Source: Chitinophaga dinghuensis (GTDB taxonomy: Bacteria; Bacteroidota; Bacteroidia; Chitinophagales; Chitinophagaceae). From it: 64,000 nucleotides of DNA. The stretch spans positions 434,001-498,000 of the forward strand of contig NZ_QLMA01000007.1 in NCBI RefSeq assembly GCF_003259435.1, in the 5' to 3' direction. Position numbers and translations under genes: made by a program. Under the pieces are notes generated by a model. It was not told where the DNA came from, did not search any database, and worked only from the letters and a program-made list of their open reading frames with translations. Shown here in pieces: positions 1 to 9,600 of this stretch (positions are counted from its first letter, which is position 1; every line of letters begins with the position of its first letter).

Positions 1-36
1 CGGCTCATCGTCTACAATTAGGCATTTTATCTTCAC
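1..36 (-). CDS. LytTR-type response regulator, N-terminal fragment
   Basis: Only the first 12 codons are inside the window. Read on the minus strand from a GTG at 36-34 they give V-K-I-K-C-L-I-V-D-D-E-P, the beta-1 strand and acidic pocket of a receiver domain. The GTG shares its first base with the last base of the TAG stop of the upstream kinase (TAGTG), so the two are translationally coupled. Such kinases pair with LytTR DNA-binding regulators in Bacteroidota; the output domain itself is not visible. GTG is the only start that fits the overlap. Confidence 0.75.
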   Translation of the reverse strand, partial: MKIKCLIVDDEP

Positions 37-1109
37 TACTGCTGATTTAAACAGAGCTCCAGTTTTGCGGTGAATACGCGCTGTGCTACTGTGGTTTCAA
101 ATGTATGCGTTTCCGGGTAAAGCAATTGTAGTTGTTTGCGGATATTTTCCAGCCCTATCCCTAACTGTTGATCTACTTTTATTTTGAATGTATTGCTGAT
201 TTCAAAGGTAAATTTATCCTGAAATTGCGTCAGCTTCATCTGAATTTCAGGAGATCCGGTATCCTCGCCCGCGCCATGCTTGAAAGCATTTTCCGCCAGC
301 GATAATAATATCAGTGGTGCGATGACTACATCCCGCTGTACCTGGTATTCGAAGGAAATAATCAGTCGCTCATCATAACGCAGCTTTTCCAGTTCAATAT
401 AATTCTGTAGTAAGGCAATTTCCTGGGATACGGGTACAAACATATCCCCGGAGCGATACAGCAATGTATCCAAAATGGCCGATAAACGGGCAATAGAGGG
501 AGATGTTTGTGGGGATTGCATGATGGATAAGGAATAGATATTATTCAGCGTATTGAAGAGGAAATGCGGATTCAGCTGCGCTTTCAGTGCCATCAACTCC
601 ATATCTGCCTTTTGTTTCTCCAGGTCCAGCGCTTTTTTATTAATGAGGTACTGGTCTTTCAGCAATTTAATGAATATGAATACAGAGGCATATGAAAATG
701 CATGCAGGAAATAATGAAGAAACAGGAAATGTACATCCGTCAGTATCTCCGGTATTGATTCCTGCTCGAATGGCCTGGGTCGAATCAGCGGCTCTTCTAT
801 GTAAATAGTGACAATCCGGGAGACCACCATAATGATGTACAGCATTACGATAGAAGAGAAAAAAGTTTTGAGATACTGTTTTCCCGTAAAGACCCGTGGT
901 AATACGAAATATGCCAGAAAATAGGCAGTGATTGTAGCATAGCCGAGAAAGAAGGCCGTATTGACCATCTCGCCCTGGAATCCATAAGTCTGGTCCTTAT
1001 CACTGTAATTCTCTGATAAGGACAACATATAGGCCCCTGACCAATAGGTGAGATGCGTCAGGAACCTGTATCTGTGGGTGAATTGTAGAAATCTTTCAAC
1101 TAATGGCAT
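36..1109 (-). CDS. LytS-type sensor histidine kinase
   Basis: Membrane sensor kinase of the His_kinase (LytS/YehU) family, which phosphorylates a LytTR response regulator. The N-terminal half holds about four hydrophobic segments. A short coiled linker leads to the H-box N-P-H-F-L-F-N, with the phospho-accepting His near residue 179. The ATP-binding lobe has an N-A-F-K-H-G N-box and a G-I-G-L-E-N G-box. I chose the ATG at 1109 (MPLVERF) because the reading frame upstream to 1298 is basic and unlike the family N-terminus, and overlaps the promoter region of the divergent receptor. The response regulator start overlaps its stop by one base. The signal sensed is unknown. Confidence 0.88.
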   Translation of the reverse strand: MPLVERFLQFTHRYRFLTHLTYWSGAYMLSLSENYSDKDQTYGFQGEMVNTAFFLGYATITAYFLAYFVLPRVFTGKQYLKTFFSSIVMLYIIMVVSRIVTIYIEEPLIRPRPFEQESIPEILTDVHFLFLHYFLHAFSYASVFIFIKLLKDQYLINKKALDLEKQKADMELMALKAQLNPHFLFNTLNNIYSLSIMQSPQTSPSIARLSAILDTLLYRSGDMFVPVSQEIALLQNYIELEKLRYDERLIISFEYQVQRDVVIAPLILLSLAENAFKHGAGEDTGSPEIQMKLTQFQDKFTFEISNTFKIKVDQQLGIGLENIRKQLQLLYPETHTFETTVAQRVFTAKLELCLNQQ

Positions 1110-1273
1110 AATGGTAAATGTAGGAAACTTTATATCATGGTAACCCGTCCGGCGACGAAATGGCTCCTTCCGCATATGAAAATGTACTTTGCGCTGTTCA
1201 ACTGTTTGGTTGGCAGTGATGATACTGTCTGTATCCTGCGAGCGGGTTTTCGTCGACGGGTAAAAAATGGCTT

Positions 1274-1289
1274 TGTGTAAACTTACACA
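1274..1289. promoter_or_regulatory. Inverted repeat, candidate operator before the TonB receptor
   Basis: A perfect palindrome with arms TGTGTAA and TTACACA around a two-base centre ends 20 bases before the receptor ATG, in the gap between the divergent kinase and receptor genes. It could be a binding site for the neighbouring response regulator. That is inference from position only; no consensus was matched. Confidence 0.35.
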
Positions 1290-1309
1290 TTTGCACAAAC
1301 TCAGTTAAA

Positions 1310-3637
1310 ATGAAACCGATATTATTGATGTTATGCTGTTGGGCTATTTCCTTCACCGCATTCAGTCAGACCTATGTTCTCAAAGGCCGGATCATGGCTG
1401 CCACTACAAATGAGGCGGTCGTCGGCGCGAATATAATGGTGCAATCGCAACAGGATTCCACCAGGAAGTTCCACACCCTGGCAAATGCCAGCGGCGATTT
1501 CTCCATGAATTTACCTGGAGGAGATTATTCCCTCCAGATAAGGGCTTTTAATTATTCGCCGATGGTGCGTACCATTCGCCTGGTGAAAGACACGGGTCTC
1601 GGTAATATTAAACTAACCGATAATGTAAGACAACTCTCGACGGTACAGGTGCAAGGGGAGAAGTCTACCCTGGAGTTAAGAACAGATAAAAAGATTTTTA
1701 ATGTGGGTAAGGATATTGTGTCCAGAGGCGGCAATGCCAATGATATACTCAATAATGTGCCTTCTGTGAGCGTGGATATGCAAGGGAATGTGGCCCTGCG
1801 CGATAACAAGAACGTAAAAATTCTGATCAATGGAAAGCCTTCCATGCTGACACAAAACAATGGCTTAGCCCAGATCCCGGCAGCAAACATTGAGAAAATA
1901 GAGGTCATTACGAATCCTTCGGCGGCATATGAAGCTCAGGGAAGTGCAGGGATTATCAATATTGTGTTGAAGAAAAATGCGTCGCAGGGATTCAATGCCG
2001 CAGTACAGGCGGGCCTTTCCAGTCCGCTGAATAATAGTCTTAATGTGAACGCCAGCTATAAAACCAAACTGTTCAATGTTTTTGCAAATATGGGTTACCG
2101 GGACAAAAAGTTATTGTTTGTGGAAGACATTATCCGGACGAACAAAAAGCCGTACAATGAGCTCCGGCAAACCAATCAGTCCAACCTCCATTTCGATAAT
2201 ATGAATCTTTATCTGGGTACCGATGTCTATCTGAATGATCAAAATACGATTACGGCCAGCTACTATGGTTCAAAAGTACGGAATCATGATGCCAACAGCT
2301 ATCTCTATAATTATTTCAATGTGCAAGGTACGCAGGATAGCGCAATCAGCAGGTTTGAGAAGTACAGGGAGCCCCAGTTGTTTAATGAAGTGGAACTGAA
2401 CTATACCAGAACCTTTAAGCAGCCAGGCAGGAAATGGACCACGTACCTGCAGTATGATTTCTGGCATGACGATGAAAACCAGGATATCCAGCAATCGGGT
2501 ACCACACCGGTTAACCTGATCACCCGGGATTTGGAAAGCAGTAAAGATATTTATTTGCAGAGCGATTATAAACTTCCTTTGAAAAAGGGTCAGTTGGATA
2601 TGGGTATCCGTGGGCAGTGGCGGGCTATACGTAGTGAATATTCCGCCGCGCAGGATGGGAAATTACTGGATGATAACAATAATAAATTATTCTATGATGA
2701 GAATATTTATGCCGCCTATACGCAGTACAGCCGCAAATGGCAAAAGCTGGATGCCCAGTTGGGCCTGCGCAGCGAGTTATCTCAAATTCATATCAGCGAC
2801 CGGGAACAGACGGTCAATAAGCATAAGCAATATATCAATCTCTTTCCAACGCTTCACCTGCAGTATGGGTTTAAAAATGACTTGAGTTTACAGGCGAGTT
2901 ACAGCAGGCGGATTAACCGGCCTCAATTCTGGCAGCTGAATACCTTTGCCGGCTTGTCTGATCAGCGTTTCCTGCAACGGGGAAATGCCAATATGGACCC
3001 TATGTATACTCATGTGGTGGAACTGGCATTGTTGAAGAAAGCGGGGAAGCTCAGTATCAATCCGGGTATTTATTATCAGTATACGACGAACTATTTTGGC
3101 GCTGTGATAGAACCGCAAGCGGATGGTAACTTTGTAAAAACATGGGCCAACATGGGTACTGAAAATCGCTATGGATTTGAGATGACGACCACTTACAATC
3201 CGTTTACTTGGTGGCGATTGTCGTGGGATATAAATGGGTATGGTTTCTCTCAACGAGGAACGTATGCCGGGATCTCCTATGCGGCAGATAATACCACCTG
3301 GTTTACTACGTTGCGTTCCAGTATGCGTTTCCCCAAAATTGTCAATATCGACGGAAGCCTTACCTACCGCGGCAGACGGCAGGAAGTACAAGTAACGGTG
3401 GCCGACTCCTACCGGGCGAATATCGGACTTTCCAAAGATATATTGGGAGACAGGATGTCTGTTTCCTTCAGCGTCAACAATATTTTCAACTCTAATATTT
3501 ACCTACAGGAAATGGATGTTGCCGAGTATTCACTTTACTCGCGCTCCCAGCAGATGGGCGTAATATATACCGGAAATGTAGTCTGTCGTTTGAACAGAAA
3601 GAAAGGGCAGACAGACCGTATGCCTGGCGACAAATAA
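1310..3637 (+). CDS. TonB-dependent outer-membrane receptor (OMP_b-brl_3 type)
   Basis: Outer-membrane beta-barrel receptor of 775 aa. A signal peptide (MKPILLMLCCWAISFTAFSQ) is followed by a carboxypeptidase-regulatory-like beta-sandwich (about residues 22-100), a TonB plug (about 120-225, with the typical I-E-K-I-E-V-I-T-N-P-S-A and G-S-A-G-I-I-N-I motifs), and a long barrel rich in aromatic-ending strands. No SusD partner follows, so this is the SusD-less class often placed beside two-component or sigma/anti-sigma regulators; the divergent LytS kinase may control it. The ligand cannot be told from sequence. The start is the first ATG directly before the signal peptide. Confidence 0.88.
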   Translation: MKPILLMLCCWAISFTAFSQTYVLKGRIMAATTNEAVVGANIMVQSQQDSTRKFHTLANASGDFSMNLPGGDYSLQIRAFNYSPMVRTIRLVKDTGLGNIKLTDNVRQLSTVQVQGEKSTLELRTDKKIFNVGKDIVSRGGNANDILNNVPSVSVDMQGNVALRDNKNVKILINGKPSMLTQNNGLAQIPAANIEKIEVITNPSAAYEAQGSAGIINIVLKKNASQGFNAAVQAGLSSPLNNSLNVNASYKTKLFNVFANMGYRDKKLLFVEDIIRTNKKPYNELRQTNQSNLHFDNMNLYLGTDVYLNDQNTITASYYGSKVRNHDANSYLYNYFNVQGTQDSAISRFEKYREPQLFNEVELNYTRTFKQPGRKWTTYLQYDFWHDDENQDIQQSGTTPVNLITRDLESSKDIYLQSDYKLPLKKGQLDMGIRGQWRAIRSEYSAAQDGKLLDDNNNKLFYDENIYAAYTQYSRKWQKLDAQLGLRSELSQIHISDREQTVNKHKQYINLFPTLHLQYGFKNDLSLQASYSRRINRPQFWQLNTFAGLSDQRFLQRGNANMDPMYTHVVELALLKKAGKLSINPGIYYQYTTNYFGAVIEPQADGNFVKTWANMGTENRYGFEMTTTYNPFTWWRLSWDINGYGFSQRGTYAGISYAADNTTWFTTLRSSMRFPKIVNIDGSLTYRGRRQEVQVTVADSYRANIGLSKDILGDRMSVSFSVNNIFNSNIYLQEMDVAEYSLYSRSQQMGVIYTGNVVCRLNRKKGQTDRMPGDK

Positions 3638-3712
3638 ATTTTTTCCGCAAAAAAAGATGGATGCATACAGGCTGCATGATCGCCGGATAACTTGCGTCAA
3701 AATCTATCTTTT

Positions 3713-3889
3713 ATGAAGAAGAACACCCTGAAACACAAACGGAACCTTTCATTACAACGGATCACCATTGCTAACCTGAGCGCTAATCCTCTGCAGAAGG
3801 CACAGGATACTAATTGGACAAGAGCGCAGGATACTAATTGGACAAAAGCCCAGGACACCCTTTGGACTGCTCCTGGAATCGCGCAATAA
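3713..3889 (+). CDS. Small precursor-like peptide with a triple repeat core
   Basis: 58-aa peptide. The first part, M-K-K-N-T-L-K-H-K-R-N-L-S-L-Q-R-I-T-I-A-N-L, is basic and ends in an L-x-L-x-x-x-T-I-A-x-L motif of the kind seen in leader regions of Bacteroidota ribosomal natural-product precursors (pinensin-like and related families, from memory). The rest is three tandem 8-residue units, AQDTNWTR, AQDTNWTK and AQDTLWTA, then PGIAQ. There is no Cys, so lanthionine formation is impossible; Thr, Asp and Trp are the only obvious modification sites. No modifying enzyme or transporter adjoins it. It is followed by a strong palindromic terminator. The ATG at 3713 is chosen over an upstream TTG at 3692. 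Function unknown. Confidence 0.6.
   Translation: MKKNTLKHKRNLSLQRITIANLSANPLQKAQDTNWTRAQDTNWTKAQDTLWTAPGIAQ
3800..3871 (+). repeat. Three in-frame 24-bp tandem repeats
   Basis: Units at 3800-3823, 3824-3847 and 3848-3871 encode A-Q-D-T-(N/L)-W-T-x. The first two are nearly identical in DNA; the third differs at several synonymous positions but keeps Ala-Gln-Asp-Thr and Trp-Thr, which suggests the amino-acid repeat is maintained rather than being a recent slip. Confidence 0.85.
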
Positions 3890-3906
3890 TGTAGGGTAAT
3901 TCAATG

Positions 3907-3930
3907 GCGGCCGGACAATTGTCCGGCCGC
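3907..3930. terminator. Perfect 24-bp palindrome, terminator
   Basis: A 12-bp GC-rich arm (GCGGCCGGACAA) is followed at once by its exact complement. It lies 17 bases after the small peptide gene and faces the end of the minus-strand gene at 4001, so it may act in both directions. T-richness after it is weak. Confidence 0.7.
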
Positions 3931-4000
3931 TTAATATAATATACACTGGATCACTTTCCTTTGATGTATTATATAGCGCCTGTTGTCATGTATTGAATTA

Positions 4001-4684
4001 CTAGAAAATTACTTTAAGAAGAATGGTCAGGCATATCACAATCAACACCGGACCAGTGAGCAGCATCCATTTACCTTGTTCACGGGTTTTTTCAGAAAAA
4101 GCATGAATGCGGCTGCCATCTGGTAAAGTTTTTTTAGTCAGCCTGACAAATGCTCCTATAAAGATTCCCAGGAAAGCGAAGTAATGAATAAAAGGAATAA
4201 AGGCGAGCAGTAGTAGTAAAGGAGAGAGGAATCCCACTGCTTGCCATAATTTGGGCAGGTCCTGCGGGGTAGACAGGGTTTCTATCCTGTCATTTCCAAG
4301 GGTATCCAATTGTTCAGCAGAGTAGGTAATACCTTGCTTTTCCAGCAGCTGTAAAGCGAGGACATAATCGTAATCGCCCCATTCATCCTTTTTATGGATG
4401 ATCTCTTTCAATTCCTCCGTGGAAAAGGATAACAGGTAATAATCCGGCTCCACATCATCCAGCGAAACCTTCATCTCACTTTTCAGTAGCTTATCTGCCT
4501 GAGAGAAATAATCAGCAGGAATTTTCACCAGGTGGCGCTGATCAAAGTTCTGGCCGGTATATACTTTATCAAGAACCATTTCTTCTTCATAATCTACAGG
4601 GATTTGATGCGCTTTCAGGAGCGTAATAATTTCGGCGGCCTGCCCGGCAGTATGGAACCGCTTAAAAGTTAGTAATTTTTCCAT
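4001..4684 (-). CDS. Hypothetical membrane-anchored protein
   Basis: 227 aa, not recognised with certainty. The N-terminal part (about residues 1-80) starts M-E-K-L-L-T-F-K-R-F and resembles DUF2007-like signal-transducing domains that sit before membrane segments; this is weak. Residues about 155-225 hold two to three hydrophobic helices (for example FLSPLLLLLAFIPFIHYFAF, and a final one ending in the C-terminus). The middle is acidic (D-E-W-G-D-Y-D-Y). ATG at 4684 is used; the two codons upstream begin with TTG. It is a single gene, convergent with the small peptide gene. Confidence 0.7.
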   Translation of the reverse strand: MEKLLTFKRFHTAGQAAEIITLLKAHQIPVDYEEEMVLDKVYTGQNFDQRHLVKIPADYFSQADKLLKSEMKVSLDDVEPDYYLLSFSTEELKEIIHKKDEWGDYDYVLALQLLEKQGITYSAEQLDTLGNDRIETLSTPQDLPKLWQAVGFLSPLLLLLAFIPFIHYFAFLGIFIGAFVRLTKKTLPDGSRIHAFSEKTREQGKWMLLTGPVLIVICLTILLKVIF

Positions 4685-4756
4685 AGGCAAATTATAGGAA
4701 GGTGAAGATACTATTTACTGCCATGAATGGCAAAGGCGGGGTGTTTCCATTTCGGG

Positions 4757-4783
4757 TTGCAGGCATTGAAAAAGATAAATTTG
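4757..4783 (+). promoter_or_regulatory. Candidate promoter of the NamZ-like gene
   Basis: TAAATTTG at 4776-4783 fits the Bacteroidota -7 box TAnnTTTG, with a TTG at 4757-4759 upstream. The spacing (16 bases) is shorter than the usual 19-21, so this is tentative. Confidence 0.35.
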
Positions 4784-4826
4784 TATTTTGTGGGAACGTT
4801 CCTTACATATTCCACTATTGACCACC

Positions 4827-6014
4827 ATGCATAACATACAATTTGGCATCGATGTACTTTTGGCGCAGCCGCCGCTCTGGCGCAGCAAGCGTATTGGCCT
4901 GGTAACCAATCATGCGGCTACTACGAATCGATTTGTGCCATCGCGGTTAGCGTTATTACAGGCGGGATTTAATGTAGTGAAACTGTTCTCTCCTGAGCAT
5001 GGGCTGGACACTACTGGCGCGGATGGTCATGCGATGTATAACACCATTGATAAACTTACCCAGTTACCCGTCATCAGTTTATATGGCGATAAACTGGGGC
5101 CTTCCCAGGAAGATCTCTCGGATATTGACGTCATGCTCTTTGATATCCCGGATGTTGGCTGCCGGTTTTATACCTATTTATGGACGATGTCGCATGTGCT
5201 GGAGGCTTGTGCTGCTTTTAAAACGCCTTTTATCATTGCTGACAGGCCGAATCCCTTATCGGGCAATCTGGCCTTAGCAGAGGGCCCGTTGCTGGATGAA
5301 GCGCATTGCAGCAGCTTTATTGGCCGCTGGTCTGTTCCTGTTAAACATAGTTGCACGCTGGGGGAACTGGCTCGTTATTTTAATAGTACCAGAGGAATAA
5401 ACTGCGAGTTGGCAGTGATTCCCTGCATCAATTGGCAGCGGCGTTTGTTTTATGCCGACTGGAATCCTTCATTTGTGCCATTGTCGCCGGCCATACCTGG
5501 TTTTGAATCGGCGTTGTTATATCCCGGGCTTTGTTTCCTGGAAGCGACCAATTGCAGTGAGGGGAGAGGCACCGCGGTTCCTTTTCGCATTGCCGGAGCG
5601 CCCTGGTTGCAAGCGGCAGCCACTGCCGAACTGTTTAATGATATGATTCCGGCTATATCAAAAAACGTATATGCCCGCCCGATAGCCTTTACCCCAACGG
5701 AAGGTAAATTCGCAGGACAAGCCTGCAACGGCGTAATGATTCATGCAACAGATCCTGCCTCCTTTCTGCCAGTAGCCACCGGCTGGCTGCTGATTAGAAT
5801 TATCAAATTCCTGCATCCGGATAGTTTCCAATGGGCTACTTATCCTACACATGTCAATCCGGCCGGTACAAAACACTTGGATCTTTTGTCTGGAATACAA
5901 CATGCGGAAACGCTCTTTGATACTACATTACCTGATTTCATCCATGTGCTGAAACAGCAGATGCTGATGAGTGACTGGCCGGGTCAAATTCAACCTCATC
6001 TGTTATATGCCTGA
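4827..6014 (+). CDS. Exo-beta-N-acetylmuramidase-like protein (DUF1343, NamZ family)
   Basis: 395 aa with the DUF1343 hallmarks: G-L-V-T-N-H-A-A near the start, L-F-S-P-E-H-G-L, D-V-M-L-F-D-I-P-D-V-G-C-R-F-Y-T-Y-L-W-T, A-D-R-P-N-P-L, and the late Y-P-G-L-C-F-L-E-A-T-N-C-S-E-G-R-G-T block. NamZ enzymes (GH171) release terminal MurNAc from peptidoglycan fragments during wall recycling. No signal peptide is visible from the ATG at 4827, unlike many family members, so either it is cytoplasmic or export is not evident. The reading frame extends to a TTG at 4788, but ATG fits better. It stands alone. Confidence 0.85.
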   Translation: MHNIQFGIDVLLAQPPLWRSKRIGLVTNHAATTNRFVPSRLALLQAGFNVVKLFSPEHGLDTTGADGHAMYNTIDKLTQLPVISLYGDKLGPSQEDLSDIDVMLFDIPDVGCRFYTYLWTMSHVLEACAAFKTPFIIADRPNPLSGNLALAEGPLLDEAHCSSFIGRWSVPVKHSCTLGELARYFNSTRGINCELAVIPCINWQRRLFYADWNPSFVPLSPAIPGFESALLYPGLCFLEATNCSEGRGTAVPFRIAGAPWLQAAATAELFNDMIPAISKNVYARPIAFTPTEGKFAGQACNGVMIHATDPASFLPVATGWLLIRIIKFLHPDSFQWATYPTHVNPAGTKHLDLLSGIQHAETLFDTTLPDFIHVLKQQMLMSDWPGQIQPHLLYA

Positions 6015-6503
6015 GAGAACCAATGGAAAAGGACTCTTCTTAAAGATAACGCGAATGCATATACGTTAAAAATAATAATATCGGAAGATACGTGTACGGC
6101 TGCCCTCGCCAGTTAATTGAATGAGCGATGTTTGTTCCGCATAGATGTCGTCTCCCGAAATCTTCCACTCCGCCTGATTTAAATATAAATTAAGCATTTA
6201 CTGATATTATTTTATCTGTTGCGAAGATTTGCTTCAGACGAATATATTAATGCTGTAACTTCCTGTTACTGTCCTATAAATATACAGGTCGATGATACAA
6301 CCAACAAGTTCGACATGCAACCGATATGCCTGTATCGTAGGATAGACGTATCAACCAAAACTGTGTACTGCTGAAAATTAAGCCAACAGTTAAATGGTAT
6401 CCTAACATTTTACCGAAGAAAAGGAAATAGTGCGCACCCAATTCTGACCAAGTGAATAAACTATCAATGATTTCGCTGGGAGGACTATTTTTTTAACACT
6501 TAC
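6015..6503. other. Intergenic stretch before the SusC locus
   Basis: About 490 bases without a credible reading frame. It contains AT-rich upstream sequence for the SusC locus; the only structure I can defend nearby is the operator-like site at 6504. No RNA gene was seen. Confidence 0.5.
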
Positions 6504-6517
6504 TGCAATCGTTTGCA
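6504..6517. promoter_or_regulatory. LacI-family-type operator upstream of susC
   Basis: TGCAATCGTTTGCA is a near-perfect palindrome with central CG and outer TGCAA/TTGCA half-sites, the pattern bound by LacI/PurR-type repressors. It lies about 160 bases before the SusC start and about 45 before the small upstream reading frame, where it could overlap the promoter. No LacI-family gene is in the window, so the regulator would act in trans. Confidence 0.5.
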
Positions 6518-6559
6518 TTAATCCACGACCAATATCGATTCACGTTTAAAAACCGCATT

Positions 6560-6670
6560 ATGAAAAAAAATGAAGCCTATCGCAAAGCAGCGCATCATAC
6601 AGCGCGTTGCCACTACAACTTTACATTAATTGATCTACAGGAAACCAACACCCAAAAAATCGTTTTATGA
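6560..6670 (+). CDS. Possible 36-aa leader reading frame coupled to susC
   Basis: ATG at 6560 opens M-K-K-N-E-A-Y-R-K-A-A-H-H-T-A-R and runs 36 codons to a TGA that overlaps the SusC ATG in an ATGA arrangement (6667-6670). The peptide has no signal sequence and no family I know. The four-base overlap hints at translational coupling of SusC to an upstream short peptide, but with one short frame chance cannot be excluded. Confidence 0.35.
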   Translation: MKKNEAYRKAAHHTARCHYNFTLIDLQETNTQKIVL

Positions 6671-9600
6671 GAAGTATAGGGAGAATTACCATTACCCTGC
6701 TGCTGCTACTTTGCACAGTATGGGGGAACATCTATGGTCAGAATACCAGTAATGTCAACGGTATAGTAACTGATCAGAGTGGCGGACCGCTGCCCGGCGC
6801 CACTATTGAAGCTACGGCCAATGGCAAACGAGTAAATATTGCCATCTCGGACAGTGTCGGAAAATTTGTATTCAGAAATTTGCCAACAGCTAGTTACACT
6901 TTCAATGTGAGTATGATTGGTTATGATGCAAAATCATTTACCGGTTATAAAATTGGGACAGGGCATACGCCATTGTTATCGTTCGTCATGTCGTCTACGG
7001 TGAGTGAACTGAGTAGTGTGGTGGTTATAGGATATGGTACCAGGAAAAAACAAGATGTTACTGGCGCAGTAGCGAAAGCAGACTTGCAGGTACAAAAACA
7101 ATCTCCCAATGCAAACGTCATGTCTTCCCTAAGAGGAACGGTGCCTGGTCTTACGGTGGGGCAGGTAAACAAAGCGGGTACAGATCCGACCTTGATGGTA
7201 CGTGGCAGGAATTCTATCTCCGGCACTACTTCCCCGTTGATCGTGGTAGACGGCCTTATCTACAGAGGATCGCTCACTTCCATCAATCCTTCTGATATCG
7301 CCAGTATTGATCTGTTAAAAGACGCCAGCGCTGCAGCTGTATATGGCTCACAGGCATCTAATGGCGTGGTACTGGTCACCACCAAAAGTGGAGCAGGCGC
7401 GAATGATAAGCTTACAGTGGATTACAGCGGGTCCTATTCTATTCAGGACATGACGAAAAAAAGTATGCGTCCGGCCACTGGCGCACAATATGTACAGAAG
7501 TTGGGCGACTGGTACCTATCTGAAAGTCGCGATCCCAACGACCCTACGAAAATGAATCCTAACTGGGACCCCACTACGAAAATGCCCGGCATCGAAGGCG
7601 ATAACTATAAAAAAGGATATGAAGCTAACTGGTGGAAACTGATGACGAATAGTCGCCCCCGAATTATGAACCACAACATAGGGCTGAGTGGCCGTTCAAA
7701 GAAAATCCGTTTCTATCTCGGCTACGGCTACTTTGATCAGATCAACCTCATTATGAATGATACCTACCGCAGGAATAGTATCCGCCTCAATGTAGAGGCC
7801 AAACCCGCGGACTGGATCACCGTAGGCGCCCAAACAGGTTTATCCATCAATGACTATAGTGGCGTTTCTCCCACTTTTTCTGATATCATGCTGCTGAAAC
7901 CCTATACGCTGCCTTTCGATCCTACGACTGGGAAGATGTTAGAGTTTTATGCGCAAACCACTACGCCTACGGCATTGGAAGTACTCAGAAGGTCGAGGGA
8001 CTTCGACCGGAACCTCAATTTAATCGGTAACTTTTTCGTTAGCGTGGATATTCCGTATATCAAGGGACTGAATTACCGGGTCAATTTCGGCAACAACTAT
8101 ATATATACCAACAGGTTTAACTATAACGCACCAACGGTGGAGGCTACCGCTTATAAAACCTATATGACGGATTACTTCGTGACGCTGGACAACATTCTGA
8201 CCTATAAACGGGATTTTGGAAAACATGGCGTTGATCTCACCTTGTTGTATGGCGCCGAAAGAAATCAACATGACGGTATGAGTACTTCTGCAGGTGGTAT
8301 CACTAATGGGGTATTATCTTACAATCGATTGGATGTAGGAGATCCTGCGCGACTCACTGTATCCAACGATCTGCTGGTACTCCCATGGAAGGAGCAGGCA
8401 TTGTACCAGATGGCCCGGCTTTCCTATTCATTTGACAAGAAATATATACTGACTGGTACATTCAGACGGGATGGTTTTTCTGGCTTCTCTGCACAGAATA
8501 AATGGGCAACATTCCCTTCTGTTGCCTTTGCATGGCGAATGAAAGAAGAGCAGTTTCTTAAATCAGTGAGTTTTATCGATGACCTGAAACTGCGGCTGTC
8601 GTATGGTTCCACCGGTAACAGGACCGTAGGCCGTTATCAAACGTTAGCCCAGATGAATGTGGGATTGGCGAATGGTTACTTGTATGGTAGCTCCGGTGGC
8701 GCACAGTTGGGGTCTTTCCTCAGTCAGCTGCCCAATACCAGTTTGCGTTGGGAAACCACTCATTCATTTAATACAGGGGTCGACTTTTCCTTTTTCAACA
8801 ATCGGTTGTTTGGTTCACTGGACCTGTATTTTTCCAATTCAGTTAACCTCCTGAACTCCAGAGCTACGCCTACTATCACGGGTTTCAACAGTTTCCTGAT
8901 CAATATCGGCAAGATCCAGAACAGAGGACAGGAGCTGAATATTACGGGCGTACCCGTTAGTAATAAAAACTTCAAATGGGAAGTAACCGCTAATTTCTTC
9001 CGGAACAGAAATAAGGTACTGGATATTGATGGTACCAAGAATAACCTGATTAATGGCGCAGACCCTATTTTAAGCTACTTTATCGGTCAGCCTTACGGCG
9101 TAGTATATGATTATAAGATTACAGGTATGTACCAGACAGGCGACCAGATTCCTGCCAGTCTCGCTGCACAGGGTTTCAAAGCAGGTCAGTATAAAATTGA
9201 AGACAGAAACGGAGATGGCGTGATCACGCCGGATGATAAGCAAATACTGGGCAGACTCGATCCTTCTTACAGCATGGGTATCTCCAATAACTTCCAGTAC
9301 AAAGCATTCCAGTTGAAGTTCTTTATCAATACCATTCAGGGGGGTAAGAATGGATACCTGGGAGCGCCGGGAATCATGTTGCAGAATCCGGATAATATCC
9401 GCAATAACAATGGCTTTGTGTACGACTACTGGACGCCTAATAATCCTAATGCCCGTTACAGAAGCATCGCAGCCTATGTGGCCACACTGGGCGAAAACTT
9501 TGGGCCTTATATGTCCAGGAGCTTTATACGGTTACAGGATGTTACGCTTACCTATATGTTGCCCGAAGGCTTGCTGAATCGGCTGAAAGTGGTAAAAGCA

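Noticed and set aside
1110-1298. N-terminal extension of the LytS kinase
   Set aside because: Basic low-similarity sequence that would overlap the divergent promoter region; ATG at 1109 fits the family.
2610-3391. Frames on both strands inside the TonB receptor at 1310
   Set aside because: Shadows of a real 775-aa gene with signal peptide, plug and barrel.
3800-3871. CRISPR-like reading of the 24-bp repeats
   Set aside because: The repeats are contiguous without spacers and in frame with a peptide; no cas genes in the window.
3713-3889. Lanthipeptide assignment
   Set aside because: The core has no cysteine, so only the leader resemblance is kept.
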